A stretch of DNA of 64,000 nt from Branchiostoma floridae. Its lineage: Eukaryota > Chordata > Leptocardii > Amphioxiformes > Branchiostomatidae. A program made the position numbers and the translations under genes. Location of the stretch: positions 20,842,187 through 20,906,186 of the forward strand of contig NC_049987.1 of assembly GCF_000003815.2 (NCBI RefSeq). Direction: 5' to 3'. Positions 45,889 to 57,802 of this stretch are shown one piece after another. Position 1 is the stretch's first letter. Each line of letters opens with the position of its first letter. Under the pieces are notes generated by a model. That model made no database searches and was not told the origin of the DNA. It saw only the letters and a list, made by a program, of their open reading frames with translations.

Positions 45889-46022
45889 ATACAACAAGGT
45901 GTATTTCGTATCACCCGAGGTACCAGCCCGGCCGCGGGTTGGATCGCCCGAAGGCCGGAGGGTGATCCGACCTGTGGTCGGTCTGGGGCCGAGGGTGATG
46001 CGGAAAACACCGTGTTGTATTT
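45889..46022. mobile_element. Foldback element with AATACAACAMGGTGT ends
   Basis: The left end AATACAACAAGGTGTATTTC is inverted at right as AAAACACCGTGTTGTATT. Both are followed inward by a GTATCACCCGAG / CGAGGGTGATGC match. The interior is unusually GC-rich (CCCGGCCGCGGG). Just beyond, TTTATGTCATACC (46020) and GGTATGACATAAA (46303) form a second, wider inverted pair, suggesting a nested or larger element to ~46320. Confidence 0.65.
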
Positions 46023-46617
46023 TATTTATGTCATACCCACCTGAGAAAACCCATGTTTTTATGCGAAATGCGCCAGATGTTGAACAAATTTGGTGCCCTC
46101 GAACAAAAAGTGTTACAACAGCAATGTTCCAACGTCCGAATCAGGTTTTCGAATTGCCAACCATGCCGCACTCAGCCTGCTCGAAATGGTTCGATTTGCT
46201 CGAAGGAAACCTGTGTGATACAAACTTCGAGCCTATGTGATATGGAAGACCCGGGAAGTTACCACACGGTCTGGTACACCCATATCAATTGTTTTCGTGT
46301 CACAGGTATGACATAAAACCTGTTATAAAACTTATATACTAGTGACATGATGTAAAGGGACCATGTGGCCTTTCGTCAGACTTGCTAGAATAATATTATA
46401 ATAGTGAGGTAGATGTACATGTATGTACATATTTTCTGTATATAAAATTTCTTCATATGAAAAGTTGGCTTTGTAGATATACACAGTGTCCTATATATAA
46501 CCCTGCATAATGTTCTGAAGGAACTTCCAGTAAAAAGTTGTAATCATAAAACTGTTGGATGGGACACTGCTCTTTTATTGTGTGCCCTCTATCTGTATCT
46601 GTATCTGTATCAATATA

Positions 46618-46968
46618 CAGGGCTCGAAATTCATCTTTGGGATTAGGTGCACTGGTGCACCCAGCTTAAAACATTGGGTGCACCAAAAATTTTTTGGGTG
46701 CACCACTTAAATTTAAGTAGAATGTAGAAAAAACCTAATAACAAAACTAAGTTACAAGTATCAAATTCTTCAACAAGTAACATGACAGACATTTTCATTA
46801 TCTTCCTAACACTTAGATGTCAAGAATATGTTGTATACTAGTTTACTTGATATCTTGCGATACATAACCCTAAGAAAATATTTGGGTGCACCCACTGAAA
46901 AAAATTGGGTGCACAGTTCCAATTTTGGGTGCACCTGGGTGCACATGCACCCAGTATTTCGAGCCCTG
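46618..46968. mobile_element. hAT-like MITE, CAGGGCTCGAAAT family, copy 2
   Basis: Perfect 13-bp inverted ends CAGGGCTCGAAAT / ATTTCGAGCCCTG, with GGGTGCACC repeated several times inside in both orientations. The flanking octamers (TCAATATA, ATATACTA) do not match. It shares the end sequence with the element at 12252-12593 but has a different interior. Confidence 0.75.
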
Positions 46969-46978
46969 ATATACTAGT

Positions 46979-47100
46979 AGCCGGTATAACCGCCCTTCCG
47001 CGTAGCACTCCAGCTTGCAGGCACGCAGCGCGGCAGCAGCTGGTTATATTACACTTAACGGCCTGTCACACCCAACTTTTGCACATCTATCAGTAAACGT
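46979..47100. repeat. Dispersed repeat CCGGTATAACCGCCCTTC, copy 1
   Basis: CCGGTATAACCGCCCTTCCG...GCAGCAGCTGGTTATATTAC...CCTGTCACACCCAACTTTTGCAC is matched at 58732-58850 by GCCGGCATAACCGCCCTTCG...GCAGCAGCTAGTTACATTAC...CCTGTCACACCTTACTTTGCAC. It is an unclassified, non-coding repeat of ~120 bp. Confidence 0.75.
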
Positions 47101-49624
47101 TCTTTAAAACTATCCAGAGAAGGCGTCACACTAAAAATTCAGATGTATAATTTTTGCTGTAAGTGTTATGTATTGGAAATCACTCTCACAATATACAGGA
47201 GTGGTTGTGTGAAAGTGAAAAGTCTGAAGCATTAGGAATAACGTGTACTGTTGCCATTTATTTGCTTTCATCAATTCATGTCATTTCATCTGTGTAACTG
47301 CCAACTGTATAGTATACTGCTGAAAGGCAAGTGTATGTTTGTGTGTTCAATGCAGTTTTGCAGGTGATTCATGATTCTTGAACTTCGTTGAAGGCAGGAA
47401 GCATTCAAGTTCTATTTGTTGGGGATGACAGCCGTAGTACCATGGTTTAAGATGGAACTAAAAAGAAATGTGCTTGTTTCAAAAGAATCTCAAATTATAA
47501 GTGGTATGTATAGACCCGTGAGATACAGCTTTGTATAGAGTGACGTGTACAGTTTTGTCCTGAAGAAGGATCAAACCTCAACCATTGTTTACTGTATCAA
47601 AAACACATACCCTTGACATACCCTAACTAGTGTGTCTGCTAGCATGCAGATATGATTCCCATATATGGTGTGTTGGAGGTATTGCACATGACCTTATTTG
47701 GTTCTTATTTGGAAGGTGTGTACATTGTATATGTGGGCGTGGCAGGAAGTGATGTGGTGAGGTGGGTTCTTCCTTGTTTGGTCATGGGGCAGTACTACTT
47801 AAACCTGCTGGTTATAAATACCTGAGGGTTACCAAAAACTGATGTTTAACCTTTTACTTTTTAGGCTATAAGTATAACGCTACCAACATCATACAGAAAC
47901 CCAAGCAGGCCCCAGTGTTGTTCCCTTGGGAAAGGTGCCTTACACCTATTTTTTCACTTGACTCAGGTGAAATGCTTCAGTTTAGGACATCCTCTTGGAT
48001 GGGATGTAAAGCCTGAGGTTCTCTGTTTGACTTTGAGAAAGGCCACACCTTAGGCATGTTTAAGAACCCATTACACTTACCAAAGAGAGTAGGTGTGAGT
48101 AAGTGTGAGAACATCATAGCTTACATAAGTTACAGTACCTACTGTACAAATCTGCTTGGCTTGTACCTATTTTACAAAACTGGTATGTTATGCCCAGAGG
48201 CAATTTACCAGGTATGCAAAGCAAACAAAGAAAATTTCATTGATGATTTCTAATGGTTACCTACATGCTGTAGACCATGGCTCCATAACTATTGAGCATT
48301 GCAAATTGGTCGACATTTAAAAAAACAAGCAAGACGGAATATGATCTAACAGTGTAGCAAAAATTAAATGTGAGGACATTTCTATTCACAATTAATCCTT
48401 TAGCTGTTTAAGTGGGAATTTTCAAGCCATTTTGTGATAGTCAGTTATTTATTAAAGGTCCACCCCAGCCTACATCAACTTATCAAGATGAAAATATCTG
48501 TCTGTCTGTCAGTTTATCTCTATGTTTGCCTTCCCTTCTTGCCTGTCTGTCTGTCTGTCAAACAGTGAGATTTTTATGGGGTTGGACCAGGTCTTCAACT
48601 TGGAATATTGTTCTGTCCACTTCATTGTTTGTGAGCCCATGTTGTTAATTTCTGTAGTAAAGGTATCATTTGAAGCCAAAGAAAATACATTTTCATAAGT
48701 CACACATCAAGTTCAGATTTTGGGATTGATGGGGTAATTTTTTTTGTCTGTCCAAACAAGCAAATTTCTGTCCCGGGACAGAAGGTCAGATTCTGTAGAC
48801 AGCCCAGGGTAGGACTAAAATCGATGTTTACAGATATCAGACAGATAACTGCACCCTGACTTACCTTTTTCACATGACTGAGTGTTGACACTATCAGTAA
48901 ACTACAGTTGATCAGTACCAGGGAGAAGTCGTGACCCTTACAAGTATCTGTCAGCAGAAACGTGATTGATCTCTGAGTCAGAGAATCCACCAGTTCTGTT
49001 TATATTTGTATGTTCTGTGTCCAGGATGTGACTTGAAAAGGATTCTCACGTTTATCTGTGACATCACGGAAACTTTTAGTCACTGTCTTAACTTAACTCA
49101 CCTGATTGAGCTTGGTGGGTCAGGAGTTTGAAATGACATAATTAAGCTTGTCCCTTTTTCTACCTGTTGTGTGCGTGTGTTCCCTGTATGTTTTTGTGAA
49201 TTTTACTTTCCATGTTTCTCCCATCTACCTTTACGATAGCCCAGCCATTTGCAATTTCTTACAAATACTGGTCGTTAGTGCCAGGTGCAGCCTGATATTC
49301 TGACACCCGTACATTCTGACCAACATCCCTGGGGTTGTCAGAATTAAGGGTTGTCGTAATATTGTCACAACACAGCTGCCTGTGTCCCACGTGTATTATC
49401 TTGTAACAAACTCGGTCGAATTAAATCAAACATAGATAGGGCTGTCCCCAGTTGCTTGAGTAACTTTTTATTGAGTGTCTTTCTCTTTCCTTAATATTTT
49501 GTATCTTTGTCATTCCCAGTTGCACCTGAGAGTCTCCAGCAAAGCCATTTGTAATGAGACAGTTTCCAGCGAGGTGAACCACCTCAGAACACACCACCAG
49601 TGTTAACTACCAGCAGCGGTCGCC

Positions 49625-52600
49625 ATGGCGCAGGGCGTGGCCAGTAGCCATGGCAACCTGCGCATGTTCGAGGAGCTGTGTCGGCGGTTCCAGGAGGTAC
49701 CGCAGGCCGTGGTCGTGGAGGTCATGAGGAAGGTAGGTTGGAACTTGTCGGCAGTTGATTATAGTGTACAGCTAACGGCTATAACTCAAACCTTTGTCAA
49801 ACCAGAACAAGATTGTTCTCACACGCTGTTGGCCTTCTGATGAAACAGCTGTAAAAAACACTTGCTAGCCTGATGATATCCTGGAGAGTGGTCAGGGCAG
49901 CCTCCAGCTGTTGAACAGTTCACAACAAACAGCTGTAATTCCATCTTTTACTTTTGTCAACCAGGAAACAACTTGTGAAGAAAAATCTTTTTCTCTCACA
50001 TTATTTTACTTTTAGAATGGAGCCTTTTTCATTAAAGGGGTAGTTGTAGACAATAGTTGCTAACCTGGTGTACATGCTATGCCAGAGAATGGTTATGCTG
50101 TTTAGCCGATACAGATTGTTTGGCCCATATATTCACTATGTTGTATTCACTTTGTAATAACTGTAATGATAGGCTTTCTGTCACTGATTCCCAACTTAAA
50201 ACTCCGTTTTTACTCTTCAGAACGGGAGCAACTTTGAGCTGTGCTGCCAGGACCTTCAGCAGGAGAGTGGGAAGTACCTGTACGGGGACTTCCAGATGGC
50301 GGGGGACAACGCCATGAGTAATCACATGAAGCAGTTAACCATAGGAAAACCTGACGACCACAGCCAGAGACACCCGTTGCACCACTGTGCAAGCACTCCG
50401 GCGTTCATGCCTACAGGGAACCAACAGGGAACTTTTCACGAGGACGTTCACACGGCGCCCGTCTTGCCGACGGGGCAGAATCCGTTTCTTGCGTCCATGA
50501 GATCGCCGCAGCACGTGCCGAGATACGGTCCGACGGTGCAAATGTACGCGGCACAGTTTCCTCAAGGAGGGAACCATTACGTAGGGACAATGCCTCCAGG
50601 GTACGGCCAGTCTTCAGGCAGGAGTACTCCGAGCCCTGCCCCCACCCCTCCTCCAGCCAACCAACAACAGATCTCCCCACAGACCCCACAGACCCCACCC
50701 CAGGTCCACTCCCCACCCCCCTCACAGATGCACACCCCCTCTCCCCAGGAACAGAGACCCTCCCGTAGTCAAACGAACTCTCCCTTTCCCCCCATGATGT
50801 ACCAACAGCTCACCTCTCCTCAACAACAACTTCCCATGTACTTCCAGCAACTACCCTACCCGATGATGTCCCCACCCCAGGGATACCCTCCCCAGGGGTC
50901 CTTCCCCTCCCCCCAGGGGCAGTATGGAGGGGTCTTCACCTCCCCGCAGGGGCAGCTCCCCCCACACCCCACGGTCGTGCCGGGATTTTACCAGCAGTAC
51001 GGACCTCCAGGGGGCCAGCAGGGGCAGTTCATGTCGGGTCAGTGGAACCAGGTTCCGCCTGGGTATGGCACCATGTACGACAGACGGATGTCCGGAGGGA
51101 GCGAGAGTTCAGGTCAGGGGTCACCTTCCCATGTTCCCCAGCTCCCGCCCTGGAACTTCCAACAGCAGCAGCAGCCGCCACAGCAACAGCAGCAGGCGTG
51201 GCACGGAGGTCAAGGTCAAATGTTTCCAAGGGCGCACAGCCCGTACCACAGAACGGACTCCCCGCGTGGCGGGCATTTGGACACCCACTGGTCGCCCAAA
51301 CATTCGCCAAGGAGCCAGAGTCCGAGCCCGGGTAGGGGAGGGTGGACGGGCGGACAATACGGCGCGACACAGGCGCACCAGTACACCCCTCCTGGGCAGC
51401 ACGGCCAAGGTCGCCACCACGGCCACTACCAGCGCTCGCCCTCCTCCCAGAACCAGTATTCCAGTCTGAACCTGGCGCACGGTTACCACCCGTCCCAGCA
51501 GCCCTCCAAAACACAGTCTCCGCGCAGCTCTCTCGTCTTCACCCAGCCTCTACACGTCCCCACGCAATCAACCTACTCCTCCCCCGGGCGACCGGCCATG
51601 TCAATAACAACACCAACGTCCAATAACTCCACACCGACCCCGACAAAAACGCCCAGTCAACCCAACCTGTTAACGCCGGAGCATCCGGAAGAGCTGCGCT
51701 CGGAAACGGGAACGCCCCCGCCCCCCATCCTCCCGGTGATCTCCCCTGCCTCCAGCCACAGTAGCCTGTCGTCAGCGGAGAGCAGAGACAGAGGACAGAG
51801 GCCCAGCACCAGTAATGACAACTATGCATACGAGCAGGGTAAGACTGGTGACGCTGATGCTCTGCTGGCATCTACAAGGTTTCTGTGGTACTGATACTTG
51901 ATTTAAGTTTGCAAGGAAGAAGGGGATGGGGTTGTTTTGAATTTTCAGTAGATAGCTCACAGCAAAATTGAATGTTTAAACCAGCACAGATATTTCTCAG
52001 TTTACAGCAGTTAATGAGCTGTACCAATTTTGATAGTCTATATAGAGTGTGCTCACAGATGTTATCTGTTATGTAGCAATAGACCCAGCATGGTTGTCCA
52101 TCAAATTGGCTGTTAAACCAATCAGAGTAAGAAAATTTTGCTTCGCATTTCTCCGCATTGTAGCTTTGACTACAATAGGCAGTATAAGGAAATCTGTCTG
52201 ATTGGTTCACAGCAGTTCAAAGCTCTCATTGGCTCCTGACAGAAAAAGAACAAAGAAGAAGGACACACCAGCAAAAACAATATGTTTTTCCGTATCAATG
52301 AAAACATAAATATAATCAATTGAACCACCTGAATTAGTTTCCTGGTATTTTCCTACCCCAGCATTGCTGCTGCACCAGAGAGCCAGGATGGAGAAGTTGC
52401 ATAAAGACTGGAACGGGGAGAAACAGAGACTAGCGCAGGTCCGCGCCGAGGTGGACGAGATGGAACGTGACCTGCAAGACCGCAGAAAACGTAACGCAAC
52501 CTCCAAATGTCCCACGGTAAGTAACGCAACCTCCAAATGTCCCACGGTAAGTAACGCAATATGAGATGCCTCAAGCACCCCTCCCTGTAAAAATATACCT

Positions 52601-55600
52601 GCAACAAGAGACTTGCTGCCCTGTGTGCCACTTCTTTACTACCAATGTCTTGACAAATGTTAACTACATTTGTGCCTACATTTTGTTGTCTTCTCCTCCC
52701 CTCCAGGTAGAAGAGATTGTGCGTAAGCGGGAGCACAACCGGCAGCTGCAGATAGAGATAGACTGTATGACAAAGGAGACTGACCTGCTACAACAGAGTA
52801 GATACTACGGTAAGTACTGTAACACCTTATCAGATAAACTGTATGACTTAGTACATACTACAGTAGGTAACACAAGCTTTGGTTTATAAACAACATAATG
52901 GTACAACATTTCCTCTTAGTAATACTCTGTTAGGACGTTCCTGTCCTTACTTTAGTGTACATTGAAAGGCATTTTGTATAACTTTGTTTGGTATTTCTGT
53001 GTCATGTATTGTAAGTGTTAATTTTTTTTGTATTTGCCATACAATTGTATGAATCAGTGTTATTCAGGTTGTTTTGTACATGCTGCGAGGCTGATTTTCT
53101 GAATAAAAACTATTCAAACTATTCATTCATATCATACAAGTTATACACCGTTTAATTCAACAGGCTTGTCTGTGTGTGTCTGTTGATCTTTATTCAGCAT
53201 TGTTGATCTTGATGTCATGTTGTTTTGTTTCAGTATCGGACCCAGTAGATGTGCCGAACTTCTACGCTAACCTTGGCGCCACGGGACAGCTGGGCCCCGT
53301 TCCCCCGCCTAGCGCCGCATCACAACACAGACGTGAGTACCAAAACATGCCTGTTAGTGTTATCTCATAATGTGTCACCATAGCCCGGTGTTCACCCTGT
53401 TCTAGCTTCCGTTCTCTCCTCTGATTTGTTCCCGTCCAGAATAGTCAGGTACCATTAATTAAGAAACAATTAGGCCACACCAATTTAATTTCTTGGTTCA
53501 CGGATTTTTTCATAAAGAATATGGAGCGAGAGGGCAAAATAAAAATGAAAATAAAAATTGTAAAATGGTTGGGGTAAAGGTAACGGCTAATCCAAAACAT
53601 AAAGAAAAAAAGTTTTCAGCTTGATAAAAGTACAAAAACACTATTTTTGTACAGTAACAGCACTGTCCTGTACCCACACTTTAAGGAGCTTATAATATAA
53701 AGGCCAATTTGCTACACCAGAAAGTTGGTGAATGGTTTCATTAATGGTGAAAATTTTCTGAGTGGTAATTTTTATTTTTATTTTTTTTGCCAAAAAATAG
53801 GAGCGAGCGAATCCGTGAACCAAGAAATTAAATTGGTGTGGCCTTATGGGCATTTGAATATTCACCTGAGTCATAGGCAAGAGTTTTGAGTGTAAGCAAG
53901 ATGTAAACATAGTAAGTGATTACCTATGTGTTTTTGATGATCATGTGTCAATGTGCCCACAGTGGTTAGAGCTCTCCAAGGTTTAGCTTGCTTACTCATG
54001 CCTTAAGTGATCTTGCCGTTCTTTCTTAGGAAACCTGTCGAGCTCCTCAGCACCCGAAGGTGGCGTTACAGAAAGGGAGGGGGAGGGGGGATGGCAGATG
54101 GTGAACTATACTGCAGGTACTACGGTAGCCTGGCTGAAGCATGCTTATACCAGCTAGGGGTGGGTACCGATACACCACAAAAATGTTTTTTCTTGTTGGA
54201 CCAGTCCAAAAAAAACGGATCTGAAAAAAATCAGTGGACCAGATGAACAGATTATACTGGCTGGCGTTGACATGTTTTGAGGCTTACAGATCCAAGAAAA
54301 GAACAAGAGCGAGGTAGAGAAGAGTTGATAGTAATTTTTGCCAGGCTTCTACAGTCAAACTTAGCTAAAGCAGAGGCAGTTAGTGTTGTTAACATGACCT
54401 GGAAAGGATTTTGGATGTCGCATACTCCACCAAACGGAATCCTTTGTTTTCACATATGATTAGGTGCAGGTCCAGGTCCGGAACTGGATCGTACCTGTAC
54501 CTAAATTTTCTGTACCGGTACCCACCCCTACTAGCAGCCTTTCCACTGGTTAGGCCTCAAGCTTGATGGCTTACACCTCTAAGTCAGGAGAATTGGGATT
54601 ACTTAATTCTGTTTACGTGCTCGCATGTGCTACAGTTGCATGGACCAATCATTGCCAAAGAACTGCCTGTCACCATGGTGTTGGAGGCTGTGACGACTAG
54701 TTTCCATAGTGACAGAGAATCCTGAGCTCCTATTGGACTGATTTTCATACTGATAAGAATCCTGAGCTCCTATCAGTAGTTCCATGAATGGAAATGGTTC
54801 TCTTGAGTTAGAGGTGTATGGGAGAGAAAGCCCCATCAGTCGTTGTCAGCAAGAGTACTTGAAATGGCCTCAGTTTGACTCCTTTGGTAACCATTGTTAA
54901 GGCAACCATGTTTAGGCAACCATGTTTAGGCAACCATTTACGACGATGTTGTATTATTTTTTGGTGTAATAATTTTCAGCAAGGCTATGAAAGAACTGAC
55001 TGTCAGCAGTCAGCAACAATCTACAACAACTTTTTTCATCGCAAGACGGCTTAATTTTTACAATACACCCAGGCCTGACTTATTGGCACAGGCTGACTTG
55101 TAAAATTCAAAATGATTTTTTTTTTCAAATTACATTTGTATCTGCATTATTGGGAGTCTGAGCAGAGATGATACCTCGTAGTTTTTGCATGTGAGGCCCC
55201 AGATTTCCCACTATCACTCTCACCCCAGACAGCTGCAATGTTTTTCTCTCCCGTGTGTTTCATCTGTGTTTCTCTCCTCAGCATTTCCATAGGGCCAGCT
55301 TTCCTGTGCAGTGTGGCAGCTTTTTTTTACATGCTTGTGGCTTCCTGAGTGTGATCAATATCATTAACATGCCATGACTACCTGCTTTTCCTCAGATAAA
55401 CTAACTGCGGCAGTGCCACAGTAGATTGTAGTACCGTTGCTTGATTGGGCTACACCAAATTTTGATCAGTTGTCTCTGGACTGTTTTCATATGATTTTTA
55501 AACCGGATAGGCAAAATGATGTAAAATACTTAGGAGTAGAAATTGGGATTTTGAAATTGAAACTCTCCCAGAAAATGAGTACATAACTCCTTGGGAAAAT

Positions 55601-56029
55601 GTTTTCAATAGTGACCATGTTTTAACTACTTAACTTATCAACCTTGTTAGAGATATAATTGTCTGAAGTGATCTGGGCCAAAGCTGAAGAATTGGAGCCC
55701 CAAAAAGAGACTTCAGATAGAAAAAAAACAGAGTAGGAATACTTTTTATGCAGATGCAAGAAACAACTGCAGGAACATGTGCATGTGTATGAAACAGGTG
55801 CTTGAAACAACCTGCGTAATTGTTATGGCTGTATCACAAGAAACCTTGTCTTGAGAGAATAATTTTTTGTATACAGCTGACCGATTTTTCTCTCTCCACA
55901 GAAGCACCCAACCCGAGCGCAGCCCCCGAGGAAGCGGAGGGTCCACAGTGGAACTGTCGAGCCTGCACCTTCCTCAACCATCCACAACTAGACAAATGTG
56001 AAATCTGCGAGATGCCCAGAGTTATATGA
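49625..56029 (+). CDS. TAB2: TAB2/TAB3, TAK1-binding polyubiquitin adaptor
   Basis: TAB2/TAB3 bind K63-linked ubiquitin and TAK1 to activate NF-kB and JNK. One pre-duplication orthologue is likely; the symbol is by family. Six exons join in phase: 49625-49732, 50221-51838, 52362-52516, 52707-52809, 53234-53332, 55902-56029 (736 aa; human TAB2 693). Seen: MAQG start and N-terminal CUE domain across the exon 1/2 border ([20 protein letters not shown], then [19 protein letters not shown]); a long P/Q/S-rich disordered middle with polyQ near 305-320; the coiled coil ([13 protein letters not shown] to [18 protein letters not shown]) that binds TAK1; and a C-terminal NZF finger with Cys713, 716, 727, 730 and ubiquitin-binding Thr717-Phe718. 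A start-upstream exon border lies at 49519/49520. Exon 3 has two tandem donors, and a possible cassette exon lies at 54030-54116. Confidence 0.95.
52487..52553 (+). repeat. 30-bp tandem duplication including the TAB exon 3 donor
   Basis: GTAACGCAACCTCCAAATGT...CCCACG occurs twice in a row (52487 and 52517), each followed by GTAAGT. Exon 3 can therefore end at 52516 or 52546. The unit is 30 bp, so the longer form stays in frame and adds ten residues ([10 protein letters not shown]). Confidence 0.95.
53473..53843. mobile_element. PIF/Harbinger-type MITE with perfect 34-bp inverted ends and TTA duplication
   Basis: 371 bp. The left end starts GGCCACACCAATTTAATTTC and continues to CACGGATT; the right end is its exact inverse over 34 bp. 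TTA flanks both sides (53470-53472, 53844-53846). A 3-bp TTA target duplication with GG-starting ends fits PIF/Harbinger. There is no transposase. It lies in TAB intron 5. Confidence 0.85.
54030..54116 (+). other. Possible in-frame cassette exon of TAB
   Basis: Bounded by acceptor TTTCTTAG|GAAACC and donor ACTGCAG|GTACTA, 87 bp long, open in the phase required between exons 5 and 6 (phase 1 in and out). It would add 29 residues ([11 protein letters not shown]...[12 protein letters not shown]) just before the NZF finger. Vertebrate TAB2/3 have linker residues here but nothing recognisably similar. Real use is uncertain. Confidence 0.4.
54155..54530. mobile_element. hAT-like MITE with TAGGGGTGGGTACCG ends
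   Basis: Left end TAGGGGTGGGTACCGATACA; right end TGTACCGGTACCCACCCCTA, inverted with one mismatch over 20 bp. The flanking octamers ATACCAGC and CTAGCAGC agree at 6 of 8, consistent with an aged 8-bp duplication. 376 bp, non-coding, in TAB intron 5. Confidence 0.75.
54885..54940. repeat. 14-bp tandem repeat (AGGCAACCATGTTT)x3
   Basis: Three consecutive copies of AGGCAACCATGTTT with a partial fourth, in TAB intron 5. Confidence 0.85.
55005..55110. repeat. Dispersed repeat GTCAGCAACAAYCTRCAACAAC, copy 1
   Basis: CAGTCAGCAACAATCTACAA...CTTTTTTCATCGCAAGACGG...ACAATACACCCAGGCCTGAC is matched at 63201-63290 by a diverged copy (CAGTCAGCAACAACCTGCAA...CTTTTTTCTGTCGCAATACA...ACAATACATCCACGACTGAC). 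Unclassified, non-coding. Confidence 0.75.
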
Positions 56030-57689
56030 AGACGCTCGCTGTAGCTAACAAAAATCCTTACAGACTCCACGAACTTGTGTGCAACAGGGGAAGGGGAATC
56101 TTCCCGCGGCTTTTAAGAAGAAAATGTGATAACATTTATTATGTACGTCTCTGTCTACATCTGCTCCAAGACCCAGCAAGCTGCGCTGAAGGAACGGAAT
56201 CGTCCCAACTTCGGAAGACACGTCCAAAGGAGACTGACTGATCGCGACAGGCTACCAGAACAGGGCTGGCACAGAAAGGCTGCTCCCCGGAAAGCAGTGA
56301 AAATGAAGCTGCCTTGCCTGCAGAATGTAAAATGCGTCTCTGTTGCAACGCAAGCAAAGATCATGGTCAACATACTAAGGAGCACACGTTCTTACAAGAC
56401 TGTCTTGTACACAAGAGGCTGCAATGACAGAAATGCTGCTGTAAGAAAGGCAAGTAAAACAAGCCTGGGACACGACAGAAAGCCAAGAAAGCTTGAACTG
56501 TATCGCAGCTGAAAGAGGAAGGCCAGACGATGACTTGTGCTAAAGGAAAAGACTTTGTTCGTCTGTAGACTGTTTTTGTGGTGCACAGATTAGAACGGAA
56601 ATGTCTTGTAACACAGAAACATGTGGGGATTTCTTCGCACTTCAGACAGGAGAAAATTTATTTAAATGTGGACCTGATAATTGGCTTCTTCTGGATTCTC
56701 CAAGGACGAAAAGAACTTTTATACGGCATATTACCCTGATGCGATTGAAAAGCTGAACTCAAACTTAACTGGTTTTAAAAGAAATTTTAGCCACAATGAC
56801 ACAATGCTGGTCTCTGTGTTGCCAAATACAGAACAATACCTGCAGAAGGGTTAACCTTCTTAATACTAGTTACAAAGCCTAGCGGTCAAACTTCAAAAGT
56901 TTAACGGATTGAAAGCCAATGGATTTATACCAAGTATATGTATGTCAACTGTGGGAGACCCAATACTCAGTGTAGTATCTACATGAATGATAGGTAACAC
57001 CATGGGGATTTTTTTTACTGATGTGCAGAAGGTCGTCCACTTTCTCATGCCAACTCTACAAAACTTCTGCTCAGTTTTGTTTGTGGGACTGGTTCAAACT
57101 GGATTGAGATGTGGAAGTGTGTTTTCAGGGTCTGTGTCTAAGTTAATGTTCCATGATCATTTCTGTACTCTCACCTTTTGCATGACACAGCTTTTGTTGT
57201 GTTATCAATTCTGTGTACAGGTATGTGATGTCACAGTGTACACACATTTGGCATGTGTCATCAATTTTGTACTCTGGTTTGGGTGTGTCATGGCATCCTG
57301 ACGAAGGCTTACTTAGTCTCCATTTTTCTCCACCTCTGATAAAGATCTGATGGGTTAAAATCTGCACCATTTTGGTTTTTCAGCTTCCCAAAACTTGCTG
57401 AAGGGGGTAAAGATTTAACAAAACACAGTATTTTCTTGTCAAATTTTGTTGCATCACATAAACTTGCAATAATTTATTTATGAATTAGCAAAATCTGTAA
57501 GCCCCCACCTTTCCATTATACACAAGCGGAAAGATGAAGTAAAGACCTCGCAGAAGAAAGATGCAAGACAAAATAGTTCATAACAGACATTGATCAAAGA
57601 CATGTCTGTAAAAAAGGAAAAATTAGTTGCTCCAATGTCTTTGCTCAGTGCCTGTTATTGAATGCCTGCCCATGAGTACAAGCAAGATA

Positions 57690-57802
57690 AAATGGGTGAC
57701 ATTTGATTACTTCCAGGACTCCTATACTCACTGCCATGATGATTATGTCAAGGCATTGAGTATAGGAGCCCTGGTAGTAATTGGATGTCACCCAGGCTAC
57801 AA
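57690..57802. repeat. Long imperfect palindrome (~45-bp arms) in TAB 3' flank
   Basis: GGGTGACATTTGATTACTTC...CCTATACTCACTGCC is inverted as GGCATTGAGTATAGG...TAGTAATTGGATGTCACCC with a short loop (ATGATGATTATGTCAA). It looks like a small MITE. A relative of one arm (AGCCTGGGTATCAC...GGAGCCCTGGTAG) lies near 43362-43405. If transcribed it would fold into a ~45-bp stem. Confidence 0.8.

Larger units (their letters stand above)
43231..49519. other. Spacer and probable TAB 5' leader intron; transposon relics, no coding gene
   Basis: No open frame here resembles a known family. Contents: a 29-bp tandem duplication (GGTTTTATTCTAAATACATA..., twice in 44042-44099), a promoter-like segment near 44440-44580, a TTTG microsatellite at ~45187-45208, a foldback element at 45889-46022, a hAT-like MITE at 46618-46968, a dispersed repeat at 46979-47100, CTGT microsatellites near 48500-48558, and a diverged MITE at ~48576-48810. 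Confidence 0.6.

Noticed and set aside
50924..51469. 181-codon frame +1 open frame in TAB exon 2
   Set aside because: Shadow of the real frame, R/S/G-rich, no recognisable domain.
51029..51514. 161-codon antisense open frame within TAB exon 2
   Set aside because: It overlaps the long sense TAB exon; GC-rich, P/Q-biased coding sequence leaves open antisense frames. No family features.
56126..56512. 128-codon open frame after TAB
   Set aside because: Lies in the probable 3' UTR, starts within it, and has no domain or splice evidence.
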